Assembly (NCBI GenBank): GCA_027452125.1
Contig: DAIDGZ010000035.1
Span: 1 to 37,813, forward strand
DNA: 37,813 nucleotides
Direction: 5' to 3'
DNA from: Acidobacteriaceae bacterium
GTDB taxonomy: Bacteria > Acidobacteriota > Terriglobia > Terriglobales > Acidobacteriaceae
Part shown: positions 1 through 7,344 of the stretch, in pieces
How the letters are laid out: every line of letters begins with the position of its first letter
How positions within the stretch are numbered: the stretch's first letter is position 1
Notes under the pieces: model-generated
Databases searched by the model: none
Seen by the model: the letters and a program-made list of their open reading frames with translations, nothing else
What the model was told of the DNA's origin: nothing
Program-made: the position numbers and the translations under genes

Positions 1-1242
1 TGGGACTGGGAACTGGAAGTAGCGCAGCCGGCCGTACTCGGTCTGCCCAACCACGCTGTCTCTTCCGTACCCGCACAGGGACAGCTTGGCCTGGGCGCCA
101 CCTACTACGCCGCAAGCAAGAACAACACCGAGCCCGTTGCCGCCTTTTTCAAGCAGGGATTTGTACGCTATGACGGCGAGAAAGCCTCTCTCCGCCTGGG
201 CCGCTTCGAGTTCAACGATGGCCAGGAGACGCAACCGAAAAATCCCACGATCGCCGCGCTGCAGGCAAGCCGGATCGCGCAGCGTCTCATCGGCAACTTC
301 GGCTTCTCCAACGCACAGCGCAGCTTTGACGGCCTGGATGCGCACGTCACTGCCGGCAGCTATAACCTCACCGGATTTGCCGCGCGTTCGGACCAGGGCG
401 TCTTTAACATGAACGGCAATCCCGAACTCAATGTCGATCTGCAATACCTGGCGCTCACGCACGCAACCTGGAAGCAGCGCATCCTGTGGCGTGCCTTTGC
501 CATCGGCTTTCACGATGGCCGCACCGGCCTCACCAAGACCGACAACCGTGCACTTACCATCCGCGCCGCCGATCACCGGAACATCCGCATCGGCACCTAC
601 GGTGGCAACCTGCTTGCTGTAACTCCTGCCGGTCCCGGCCAGTTCGACTTCCTCTTCTGGGGAGCCGTGCAAAACGGCAGTTGGGGCCCTCAGGATCACA
701 GCGCCAATGCCGCCGCCGTCGAGGGCGGCTACCACTTCACCAAGCTGCCAACCGCTCCGTGGCTGCGGGGCGGTTGGTTCCGCTCCAGCGGCGACGACAA
801 CCCAAGCGACGGCTCGCACCACACCTTCTTTCAGGTGCTGCCGACGCCCCGCGTCTACGCCCGTATCCCCTTCTATAACCTGATGAACAACACCGACGAG
901 TTTGTACAGATCCTGGACAAGCCCGTCAAGCCCCTTGCACTCCGCGCTGATCTCCACTGGCTGCAACTTACCTCCGCACACGATCTCTGGTACCAGGGTG
1001 GCGGCGCCTTCGACAACAAGGTATTCGGTTACGTGGGCCGCCCCTCCGGCGGAGCCACATCCTTCGCATCCGTGGGTGACCTCAGCGCCGACTGGCAGGC
1101 TACCAAACAGATTGCACTCAACTTCTACTACGGCTACGCTCAGGGCAAAACCGTGGTTGCCTCCATCTACCCCACCGATCGCAACACCCAGTACGGCTAT
1201 GTGGAATTTGTCTACAACTGGACTGGAGCGCTCAGGAAATAG
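1..1242 (+). CDS. Alginate-export-type outer-membrane porin (partial, 5' end outside window)
   Basis: The track lists only 409-1242, but the same frame is open back to base 1 without a stop (WDWELEVAQPAV...), so this is the C-terminal 413 residues of a larger protein. The sequence alternates polar and aromatic residues as in a beta barrel (LRLGRFEFNDG, LRADLHWLQL, IALNFYYGYAQG). It ends in a strand with aromatic residues, YGYVEFVYNW, like an outer-membrane insertion signal. The overall look, with the LGRFEFNDG and HDLWYQGGGAFD stretches, matches the alginate-export/porin family (PF13372-like). The ligand cannot be read from sequence. Its position beside nitrate genes suggests an outer-membrane channel for nitrate or nitrite, or a link to a gene upstream of the window. 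That role is inference; the barrel family assignment is fairly safe. Confidence 0.75.
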   Translation, partial: WDWELEVAQPAVLGLPNHAVSSVPAQGQLGLGATYYAASKNNTEPVAAFFKQGFVRYDGEKASLRLGRFEFNDGQETQPKNPTIAALQASRIAQRLIGNFGFSNAQRSFDGLDAHVTAGSYNLTGFAARSDQGVFNMNGNPELNVDLQYLALTHATWKQRILWRAFAIGFHDGRTGLTKTDNRALTIRAADHRNIRIGTYGGNLLAVTPAGPGQFDFLFWGAVQNGSWGPQDHSANAAAVEGGYHFTKLPTAPWLRGGWFRSSGDDNPSDGSHHTFFQVLPTPRVYARIPFYNLMNNTDEFVQILDKPVKPLALRADLHWLQLTSAHDLWYQGGGAFDNKVFGYVGRPSGGATSFASVGDLSADWQATKQIALNFYYGYAQGKTVVASIYPTDRNTQYGYVEFVYNWTGALRK

Positions 1243-1260
1243 TCAGGATACAAGCGAGCA

Positions 1261-1301
1261 GCGCGGCTCCCGCATAAGAAAAATCTGCGCCGGAGCCGCG
1301 C
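1261..1301. terminator. Inverted repeat after porin gene
   Basis: A perfect 10-bp inverted repeat (gcgcggctcc / ggagccgcgc) with a 21-nt loop lies 18 bp past the porin stop. There is no T-run after it, so an intrinsic terminator is only possible. It could also be a structured element in the leader of the next gene. Confidence 0.35.
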
Positions 1302-1451
1302 AGTATATGGGAATTCTTTATACGCTCTCTGGTATCTTGTGTGAAAGAAAACGCCGCGGCAAGTGCTTCCCCGATTTCTGCACTCATTGCCGCGCCCCCT
1401 ACCCCCGGGCCCCATCGTCCATTGTGCGGGCCGCCCGGCCTTTGGAGAAAT

Positions 1452-3071
1452 ATGGCAACTGGAAGCTTTCAAGGATTGCGTGTCCTGGCACTCGAAAGCC
1501 GCCGCGCTACCGAGATTGCCAAGCTCATCCGCACCTATGGCGGAGAGCCCTCCGTTGCCCCCGCGCTGCGCGAGCTTCCCGTCGAGTCCAATACCGAAGC
1601 ACTGGAGTTCGCCGGCCGCCTCATCGCGGGTGACTACGATCTGGTCATCTTCCTCACCGGAGTGGGTGTGCGCCGCCTGACAGACGTAGCCGCATCCCGC
1701 TACGATCGCGATGCATTCCTCAGTGCGCTGCGCCGCGTCAAGATCGCCTCACGTGGTCCCAAGGTCAGCACTGTACTGCGCGAAATGGGCCTGTCCAGCG
1801 CCGTTACCGCACCCGAGCCCTGCACCTGGCGCGAGCTGATTCGTGCTCTTGACGCCGCCTTCGGACCTTCGCTTGAAGGTCTACGCGCTGCCGTGCAGGA
1901 GTATGGCGCTCCCAATCCAGATCTGCTCGACGCTCTGACCCAGCATCATGTCGAGTGGACGCGCGTCCCCGTCTATCAGTGGGCGCTGCCTGAAGACCTC
2001 GAACCGTTGAAGAATGCGATTCGTGCCATCGTTGCCGGGCAGGTCGATGTGATCGTATTCCTCACCGGCGCACAAATCAACCATCTCTTCCAGGTGGCGG
2101 AACAGATGGGCGCCATCGATGCTCTCTGTGCCGGCATGGAACGCGCTGTGCTGCTCTCTATTGGCCCCAGCACCACGGAAGAGCTCAAGCGCCACGGCAT
2201 CCACCCCGACTTTGAGCCCTCGCATCCCAAGATGGGCTTCCTCATGAATGAAGCCTCAGCCTGCGCCGGGCAGTTGCTCGCCGCCAAGCGCAGCCGGGCC
2301 ACCGCGCTTACACCGGCTGCTCGTTCCACCACCGTCATCGAGGCACAGCAAACGCCCAACGCGCGCCAGTCCAGCGCCATTGAGCTGATGCATGTCATCA
2401 GCCGCCGCATGGCTTCGTCCGATGCGCTGCACTCCGTGCTCGGCCAGATCGTCAGCTTTATTGAAGGTCTGCTGCACTGCGACTCCTGCTTTGTCTATGT
2501 GCTCGAAGGCAATCAGCTTGTCCTCCGCGCCTCGAAGAATCCGCATCCCGAAGTCATCGATCATCTCGGAATGAAAATCGGCGAAGGCATCACGGGCTGG
2601 GTCGCTGAGCACCGCGAGCCCGTCTGCATCGACTCCGGCGCCCTGCGCGATCCGCGCTTCCAGTCCTTCAAGGATCTCCCCGAGGACTCCTTCGAAGCCT
2701 TCCTCTCCGTGCCCATCCTCGCGCGCGGCCGTCTCGTCGGCGTCATCAACGTGCAGCATCGCCAGCCTCACCACTACACGCCGTGGGAGGTGCAGACCAT
2801 CTCTACCATCGGATTCCTGGTTGGCGCAGAAATTGAGATGGCCCGTCTGGAAAGTGAGAACAATACGCTCTCCAGCCAGCTTGAAACGCGCAAGCTCGTC
2901 GAACGCGCCAAAGGCCTCCTGCAACGCGAACTCGGCATCGATGAGGAGCAAGCTTACCGCATGATGCAGAAGGAAAGCCGCCAGCGCCGCAAGAACATGC
3001 GCGAGATCTCAGAGGCGATCCTGCTCAGCGAAGAACTGCGCAAGGCCGCTGCCGCCAGAGAAAACGCCTGA
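1452..3071 (+). CDS. HemD-like / GAF / ANTAR three-domain protein, probable nitrate-responsive antiterminator
   Basis: The track start (GTG, 1341) is unlikely: it adds a proline-rich tail without a good ribosome site. ATG 1452 follows GGAGAAAT and gives 539 aa. Residues about 5-265 form a uroporphyrinogen-III synthase (HemD) fold with the two-lobed pattern VLALESRR, VIFLTGVGVRRL, then VIVFLTGAQINHLF and LLSIGPSTTEELKRHG. Residues about 313-463 are a GAF sensor domain (KIGEGITGWVAEH, FLSVPILARGRLVGVINVQH). Residues about 466-530 are an ANTAR RNA-binding antiterminator domain, with coiled lead-in LESENNTLSSQLETRKLVERAKGLL and conserved AYRMMQKESRQRRKNMREIS. ANTAR proteins such as NasR bind leader RNA and prevent termination. 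HemD-like domains fused to DNA-binding domains (Streptomyces NnaR) control nitrate assimilation. The gene is convergent with the nitrate reductase operon, 12 bp apart. A regulatory role is inferred; a second heme-biosynthetic role cannot be excluded. Confidence 0.85.
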   Translation: MATGSFQGLRVLALESRRATEIAKLIRTYGGEPSVAPALRELPVESNTEALEFAGRLIAGDYDLVIFLTGVGVRRLTDVAASRYDRDAFLSALRRVKIASRGPKVSTVLREMGLSSAVTAPEPCTWRELIRALDAAFGPSLEGLRAAVQEYGAPNPDLLDALTQHHVEWTRVPVYQWALPEDLEPLKNAIRAIVAGQVDVIVFLTGAQINHLFQVAEQMGAIDALCAGMERAVLLSIGPSTTEELKRHGIHPDFEPSHPKMGFLMNEASACAGQLLAAKRSRATALTPAARSTTVIEAQQTPNARQSSAIELMHVISRRMASSDALHSVLGQIVSFIEGLLHCDSCFVYVLEGNQLVLRASKNPHPEVIDHLGMKIGEGITGWVAEHREPVCIDSGALRDPRFQSFKDLPEDSFEAFLSVPILARGRLVGVINVQHRQPHHYTPWEVQTISTIGFLVGAEIEMARLESENNTLSSQLETRKLVERAKGLLQRELGIDEEQAYRMMQKESRQRRKNMREISEAILLSEELRKAAAARENA

Positions 3072-3074
3072 CCT

Positions 3075-3096
3075 CAGCGCCGCCTATCCGGCGCTG
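3075..3096. terminator. Hairpin at convergent 3' ends
   Basis: An 8-bp perfect stem (cagcgccg / cggcgctg) with a 6-nt loop spans the stop region between the convergent HemD-GAF-ANTAR and nitrate reductase genes. No T-tract follows on either strand. It may serve as a shared weak or bidirectional terminator. Confidence 0.4.
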
Positions 3097-5276
3097 GTCG
3101 GCGACTTCTCCACTCGCACCGCACATTGCTTATAGTTCGGCTCTCGTGAAATGGGATCGAAGATGTCCTGCGTCACCTGGTTGATGTTCCACTCCGCAAA
3201 GTGGAAGGGCACAAACACCTGTCCCGGCGCCACAATCTCCGTCACTCGCAACTCCACTCGCCTCACCCGCCCGCGCGCTGACACCACATCTACCAGTTCA
3301 TGCGGCCGCAGCATCAGATGTTTCGCGTCCTGCGGGTTCATCTCCAACCAGGCGCGCGGCGAAATCTGCTGCAGAATCGCCACCGCACCCGTCTTCGTCC
3401 GCGTGTGCCAGTGCTCCACTGTTCGCCCCGTGTTCAGCACCAGCGGAAAATCCTTCGTCGGCTGCTCCGGAAACGGCTCCCAGTCCACGCAATGAAACTG
3501 CGCTTTGCCGTCCTCCGTCTTGAACTTGCCATCCGCATACAATCGCCGCGCCGCACCCGCAGGCTCCGCGCATCCCTCCGGATACGGCCACTGGATGCCG
3601 CCATTCTCCTCCAGCGCCGCATAAGTCATGCCGGAGTAGTCGCACAACCGTCCAGCAGACACACGCTTCCACTCCGCAAACGCATCCGCAGGCGTCTCCC
3701 ATCCTGCGAACAACTCTTCGTAACAGCCCATCTCGCGCGCCAGCCGCAGAAAAATCTCAAAGTCGCTCAGCGCCTCGCCCGGCGGCTGCACCGCTGCATT
3801 CACCTTGCTTACCCGGCGCTCGGAGTTGGTGTATGTGCCCTCTTTTTCACCCCAGATGGCCGCAGGCAGCACCAGGTGAGCCAGCTCGGTCGTCGGCGTG
3901 GGATGAAATCCATCCTGCACTACCAGAAACTCCAGTTCGCCCAGCGCCTGTTTCAGTACATCGATATTGGGAAAGGACACCAGCGGATTCGTGGCAATAA
4001 TCCACAGTGCGCGAATCTGCTTCTTCAACACCGCGCTGATGATGTCTGGATACGCCAGCCCACGCTGCGCAGGTATCCGCTCCACAGGAATATCCCACAA
4101 CCGCGCCAGAGCCGCGCGATCCTCCGCGCTCTCAAATTTGCGATATCCCGGCAAACTTGAGGAGAATCCTGCCTCGCGTGTGCCCATCGCATTGCACTGC
4201 CCGGTGATGGAGAACGGCGATCCGCCCACGCGCCCCACGTTACCCGTCAGCAGCGCCAGGTTATTGATCGCATTTACCGTCTCTGTCCCCTTGGAGCTGT
4301 GATTCACACCCATTGTCCAGCCGATGAATGCAGCCCGTGCTGTGCCGTAAAGGTGCGCCACACGCTCCAGCTTCTCCACGCTCAGGCCGGTGATTCGGCT
4401 CACGTGCACCGGCGTGTACCGTTCGAGAAACGCGCTCAGCTTCTCGAATCCTTTGGTATGCGCCTCGACATAGCTGCGATCGACCAGGCCATCGCGGATG
4501 AGAATATGCGCAATGCCATTCAACAGCGCTAGATCGGAGCGCGGCCTCACCGGCAGATACAGGTCTGCCATCATCGCTGTCTTGGTCACGCGCGGATCGG
4601 CCACAATCAGCGTCTTGCCAGGATTCACATCCAGATGCTGGCACAGGATAGGATGATTCTCCGCAATATTCGCGCCAATCAGCAGCACCACGTCCGCCGT
4701 GCGCAGATCCTCGTATGCGCCCGGCGGTCCATCACTGCCAAACGAGCGCTTGTAGCCCGCCACAGCAGTGGACATGCAAAGTGTCGTGTTGCCGTCATAG
4801 TTGGAAGTACCCAGCCCGAGTTGTACCAGCTTGCCCAACGTATAAAACTCTTCGGTCACCAGTTGTCCCGTACTAATGACGCCAACTGCCTGCGGCCCAT
4901 ACTTCCGCGCCACGCGCTGAAACTCACCGGCCATCCGGCGCAATGCCTCATCCCAGCTCACACGATGCATCCCGCCCGCCGCGCGCATCATTGGATAGTG
5001 CGCACGATGCTCCGCTTCAATCACGTGATGCTCCGCGAGTCCCTTAGGGCACAACTTGCCAAGGTTCACTGGATGCTCAGGATTCCCGCGCGCCGTGACT
5101 GCGCGCCCCTCACGGACGCCCACCAGCATCCCGCAACCCACTGAGCAGTAGCCACAGGTAGTCTTCACCCAGCGGTCAGCCACCTTGCCCGCGGAGATGT
5201 GCCCAACCATCGCGTCGCGTGCATACGCATATTTGCGCCGCGCAATATCCAGTCCCAGCCATCGCCGCAGATTCAT
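3084..5276 (-). CDS. nasC: Assimilatory nitrate reductase catalytic subunit (NarB/NasC/NasA-type molybdopterin enzyme)
   Basis: This 730-aa protein belongs to the DMSO-reductase superfamily and should reduce nitrate to nitrite using a molybdopterin-guanine-dinucleotide cofactor. The N-terminus carries a [4Fe-4S] site at C41, C44, C48 and C76 (CGYCSVGCGM...CPKG). The segment NYDGNTTLCMSTAVAGYKRSFGSDGPP matches nitrate reductases of the Nap/Nas/NarB group, with C167 as the probable molybdenum ligand. The C-terminal molydop-binding domain follows (LVLNTGRTVEHWHTRTKTG ... VFVPFHFAEWNINQVTQDIFDPIS). No Tat signal is visible, so it should be cytoplasmic, as expected for assimilation. Its ATG overlaps the stop of the upstream ferredoxin-anchor fusion (ATGA), implying translational coupling. 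It lacks the C-terminal BFD-like iron-sulfur domain found in some NasA/NasC enzymes. The family call is firm; nitrate as substrate rests on motif and context. Confidence 0.9.
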   Translation of the reverse strand: MNLRRWLGLDIARRKYAYARDAMVGHISAGKVADRWVKTTCGYCSVGCGMLVGVREGRAVTARGNPEHPVNLGKLCPKGLAEHHVIEAEHRAHYPMMRAAGGMHRVSWDEALRRMAGEFQRVARKYGPQAVGVISTGQLVTEEFYTLGKLVQLGLGTSNYDGNTTLCMSTAVAGYKRSFGSDGPPGAYEDLRTADVVLLIGANIAENHPILCQHLDVNPGKTLIVADPRVTKTAMMADLYLPVRPRSDLALLNGIAHILIRDGLVDRSYVEAHTKGFEKLSAFLERYTPVHVSRITGLSVEKLERVAHLYGTARAAFIGWTMGVNHSSKGTETVNAINNLALLTGNVGRVGGSPFSITGQCNAMGTREAGFSSSLPGYRKFESAEDRAALARLWDIPVERIPAQRGLAYPDIISAVLKKQIRALWIIATNPLVSFPNIDVLKQALGELEFLVVQDGFHPTPTTELAHLVLPAAIWGEKEGTYTNSERRVSKVNAAVQPPGEALSDFEIFLRLAREMGCYEELFAGWETPADAFAEWKRVSAGRLCDYSGMTYAALEENGGIQWPYPEGCAEPAGAARRLYADGKFKTEDGKAQFHCVDWEPFPEQPTKDFPLVLNTGRTVEHWHTRTKTGAVAILQQISPRAWLEMNPQDAKHLMLRPHELVDVVSARGRVRRVELRVTEIVAPGQVFVPFHFAEWNINQVTQDIFDPISREPNYKQCAVRVEKSPTSAG

Positions 5277-6805
5277 GCCGCACGCTCCTGCCGCAGGTAC
5301 GGTGCTGCCATGTTTTTCGGCACTACGCTCACAAAAAACAGATAGCGTCCGAGTATCTCAGCACCTGCGGCAACTACCAGGCACACCGCCGGCGTCCACG
5401 CCGCATCGCGCGCAAAAACCAGCGCCAGCACCACTGCCAGTACGCAGCCAAGCCGCATCGCCAGCAGAGGAAACAAGGGATAAAACAACAGCTCTCCCGC
5501 GGCGCGCAGCTCGAACACCGGCGATCGCAAAAGCCACGCAACCTTACCCGCCTGCTGCGCAAGCAGCAGTACGCCTGCGCCACACGCTGCGAGCAACAGC
5601 GCCATCCGGGTTCCCCCCATGAAGCATGCAGCCAGCAGTGTGCCCGTGAATGCCGCGCTGCCAAAGAACTCAAAGAACGTGTGCGCATTGTTCCATGCCG
5701 GCCGAGCCGCAACCTTGTAGAGCCGCGCGCTGGCATACACCGCCACTGCACCAGTGAAAGCGGCAATAAGTCCGCTCGCCGCACTCCAGGTGGACCCCAG
5801 CCACAGTAGCCCGGCATAACCCGAGGCTGCTCCTGCAAACAAGGAAAAGAAGAGAACCTCGCGGCTTAACCATGAACGCCGCCACATGCTCAACGCGCGG
5901 AAGGCGTAGATCGGGCGTCCCAGATGCAGTGTGGATGCACCCAGTGCACACATCGCAATCAACACCACACCCACTGCCGGCACGCGCGCCACGCTTGTAC
6001 GCGCAATGGCCTGCGAGGCGGCCATCGAGGTAATTGCGCCGACTGCCATCTGCGTCAGCACCGTCATCCACACCAGCGGCCAGTGCGGATGCTCCAGATG
6101 CACCTGGGCCGTATCCACGCGCCCGGTATTCGCTGGTGTATCGTGCCGCAACGTCACCCGTGTTGTGGAAATGCTGTCGTCTGCCGAAGGTAGTCCCGGC
6201 GCGTTGGCCTGCTCGCCATACTCCTTGCGCCACTCTGCCACATTCACAATCTCGATGCGGATTGCTTCCTCCGGGCATGCCGCCACACACGCCGGCTCGC
6301 GGCCATCCGTCAGCCGCCCATAGCACATATCGCACTTGCCCACTACGCCGCGCTCCGGATTGTACTGCGGCACGCCATACGAGCAGTTCCACGTGCAATA
6401 CTGGCAGCCGATGCAGCGCTCGGCATTGTGCAGCACAATCCCCGTCAACGAATCCTTGGTGTACGCATTCACCGGACAGCCGCTCATGCATGTCGGCTCC
6501 ACGCAGTGATTGCAACCCATCGAAAGATACAGCCGCAGTGTATCCGGGTACGTGCCGCCTTCAACCTCACCCACCCGCCGCCACTGAATATGCTCGGGAT
6601 TGCCGTTCTGCTCATTGCATGCCACCACGCAGCATTTGCAGCCAATGCACTGGCTCATATCCAGATGAAAGCGGTATTGTTCGCCCGGCCCAGGCGTTCT
6701 GTCTGGCGTCAGAGCCGTGCGTGAGGGCGCAGCGCAGGCACTCGCCGGTGTCAGCGCAAACAACTCGCCGTGTTCAGTGGCCCGTTCAAGAAGGGGAAGT
6801 TGCAT
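5273..6805 (-). CDS. Fused DmsB-like four-cluster ferredoxin and DmsC-like membrane anchor, electron donor to nitrate reductase
   Basis: The track ORF starts at 7315, but its first 170 codons look non-coding. ATG 6805 follows GGAGAGACT and gives 510 aa. Residues about 45-205 hold four cysteine groups for [4Fe-4S] clusters, as in DmsB/NrfC/PhsB: CIGCKCCVVAC, CNHCVEPTCMSGC, CIGCQYCTWNC and CDMCYGRLTDGREPACVAAC. From about residue 240 the protein becomes a multi-pass membrane domain resembling DmsC/NrfD-type quinol-oxidising anchors (VVLIAMCALGASTLHLGRPIYAFRAL, WLSREVLFFSLFAGA). In DMSO reductases these are separate subunits; here they are one chain. Its coupling to nasC suggests electrons pass from quinol through the clusters to a cytoplasmic nitrate reductase. 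Domains are clear; the electron route is inference. Confidence 0.88.
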   Translation of the reverse strand: MQLPLLERATEHGELFALTPASACAAPSRTALTPDRTPGPGEQYRFHLDMSQCIGCKCCVVACNEQNGNPEHIQWRRVGEVEGGTYPDTLRLYLSMGCNHCVEPTCMSGCPVNAYTKDSLTGIVLHNAERCIGCQYCTWNCSYGVPQYNPERGVVGKCDMCYGRLTDGREPACVAACPEEAIRIEIVNVAEWRKEYGEQANAPGLPSADDSISTTRVTLRHDTPANTGRVDTAQVHLEHPHWPLVWMTVLTQMAVGAITSMAASQAIARTSVARVPAVGVVLIAMCALGASTLHLGRPIYAFRALSMWRRSWLSREVLFFSLFAGAASGYAGLLWLGSTWSAASGLIAAFTGAVAVYASARLYKVAARPAWNNAHTFFEFFGSAAFTGTLLAACFMGGTRMALLLAACGAGVLLLAQQAGKVAWLLRSPVFELRAAGELLFYPLFPLLAMRLGCVLAVVLALVFARDAAWTPAVCLVVAAGAEILGRYLFFVSVVPKNMAAPYLRQERAA

Positions 6806-6836
6806 AGTCTCTCCACGAAAACATGCAGCACGCGCC

Positions 6837-6854
6837 CGCGCACCTTGTTGCGCG
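6837..6854 (-). promoter_or_regulatory. Hexaloop hairpin in leader of the reductase operon
   Basis: Read on the minus strand, a 6-bp stem (cgcgca / tgcgcg) encloses the 6-nt loop ACAAGG, 31 nt upstream of the operon start codon. Six-nucleotide loops are typical of ANTAR RNA targets. The fourth loop base here is A rather than the expected G, so the match is partial. Confidence 0.3.
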
Positions 6855-7025
6855 TGTGCGGCAAATGAATTAGCCGTCTCCGGAAAGTCCATGCTTCCGG
6901 GTTCAAGGCTCGTCGTGGAGAAATTGCGATCGGCACAGGCGGGGTGCCGTATGAGGTAAGTACAGTCAGAATAATCAAACCCGCCTCCAGATACAAGCGC
7001 GGTAGTCCGGCATCCGCACTGCTTT

Positions 7026-7053
7026 TTGACGCTTTGCGGCAATTCTTTATAAA
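7026..7053 (+). promoter_or_regulatory. Sigma70-like promoter for nitrate transporter
   Basis: TTGACG and TATAAA are separated by 16 bp, close to the housekeeping consensus. Transcription would begin near 7060, leaving a leader of about 285 nt before the transporter start. That is long for a simple 5' UTR and fits leader-based control. Confidence 0.55.
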
Positions 7054-7113
7054 TTCCCGCTTGAACCTTATGCAGGACCACGTTAGACTGCGTCTGTAGC
7101 TTCCCTGTTGGCT

Positions 7114-7129
7114 GGCGCCTCGAAGCGCC
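7114..7129 (+). promoter_or_regulatory. Hexaloop hairpin in transporter leader
   Basis: A 5-bp stem (ggcgc / gcgcc) closes a 6-nt loop CTCGAA inside the predicted leader. The loop has G at position 4 but C instead of A at position 1, so it is only a partial match to the ANTAR target consensus. Confidence 0.3.
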
Positions 7130-7176
7130 GCTCGCCGCACCAATCTGGTTCGCGGCCCGCAAGCATCCATACAACT

Positions 7177-7195
7177 CCGCGCCCTGACCGCGCGG
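7177..7195 (+). promoter_or_regulatory. GC-rich hairpin in transporter leader
   Basis: A perfect 6-bp stem (ccgcgc / gcgcgg) with a 7-nt loop CCTGACC lies about 50 nt after the hexaloop hairpin. It could be part of an antiterminator/terminator pair, but there is no T-run after it. Confidence 0.3.
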
Positions 7196-7344
7196 CCGCA
7201 GCGTCTCATCTGGTCTTCGCACCCGGTGGGCTCTTCGTGCGTTCCGCTTCTCTTCTCGGCGCCTCTCGTCCTCTCTTGCGCCGCACAGGCAGCGTGTACG
7301 CGCGGCCCCATGCACGCTTCAACCCAATGGAGAAGAGAAAAGCT

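Larger units (their letters stand above)
6806..7344. promoter_or_regulatory. 539-bp divergent control region of nitrate genes
   Basis: This gap lies between the divergent reductase operon and the transporter. ORFs in the track crossing it lack credible starts and conserved motifs, so it appears non-coding. It contains a strong sigma70-like promoter toward the transporter and several GC-rich hairpins on both strands, listed separately. No clear sigma54 (GG-N10-GC) site was recognised by eye. Confidence 0.6.

Noticed and set aside
1341-1451. Extended GTG start of the HemD-GAF-ANTAR gene
   Set aside because: The added 37 residues are proline-rich and lack family similarity; ATG 1452 has a proper GGAGA site.
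6806-7315. N-terminal extension of the ferredoxin-anchor ORF
   Set aside because: Arg/Cys-rich sequence without family similarity; it would cover the promoter region, and ATG 6805 has a good ribosome site.
7054-7344. Definite ANTAR target (two hexaloops with A1 and G4)
   Set aside because: Hairpins exist, but none of the loops fits both conserved positions; kept only as tentative regulatory structures.
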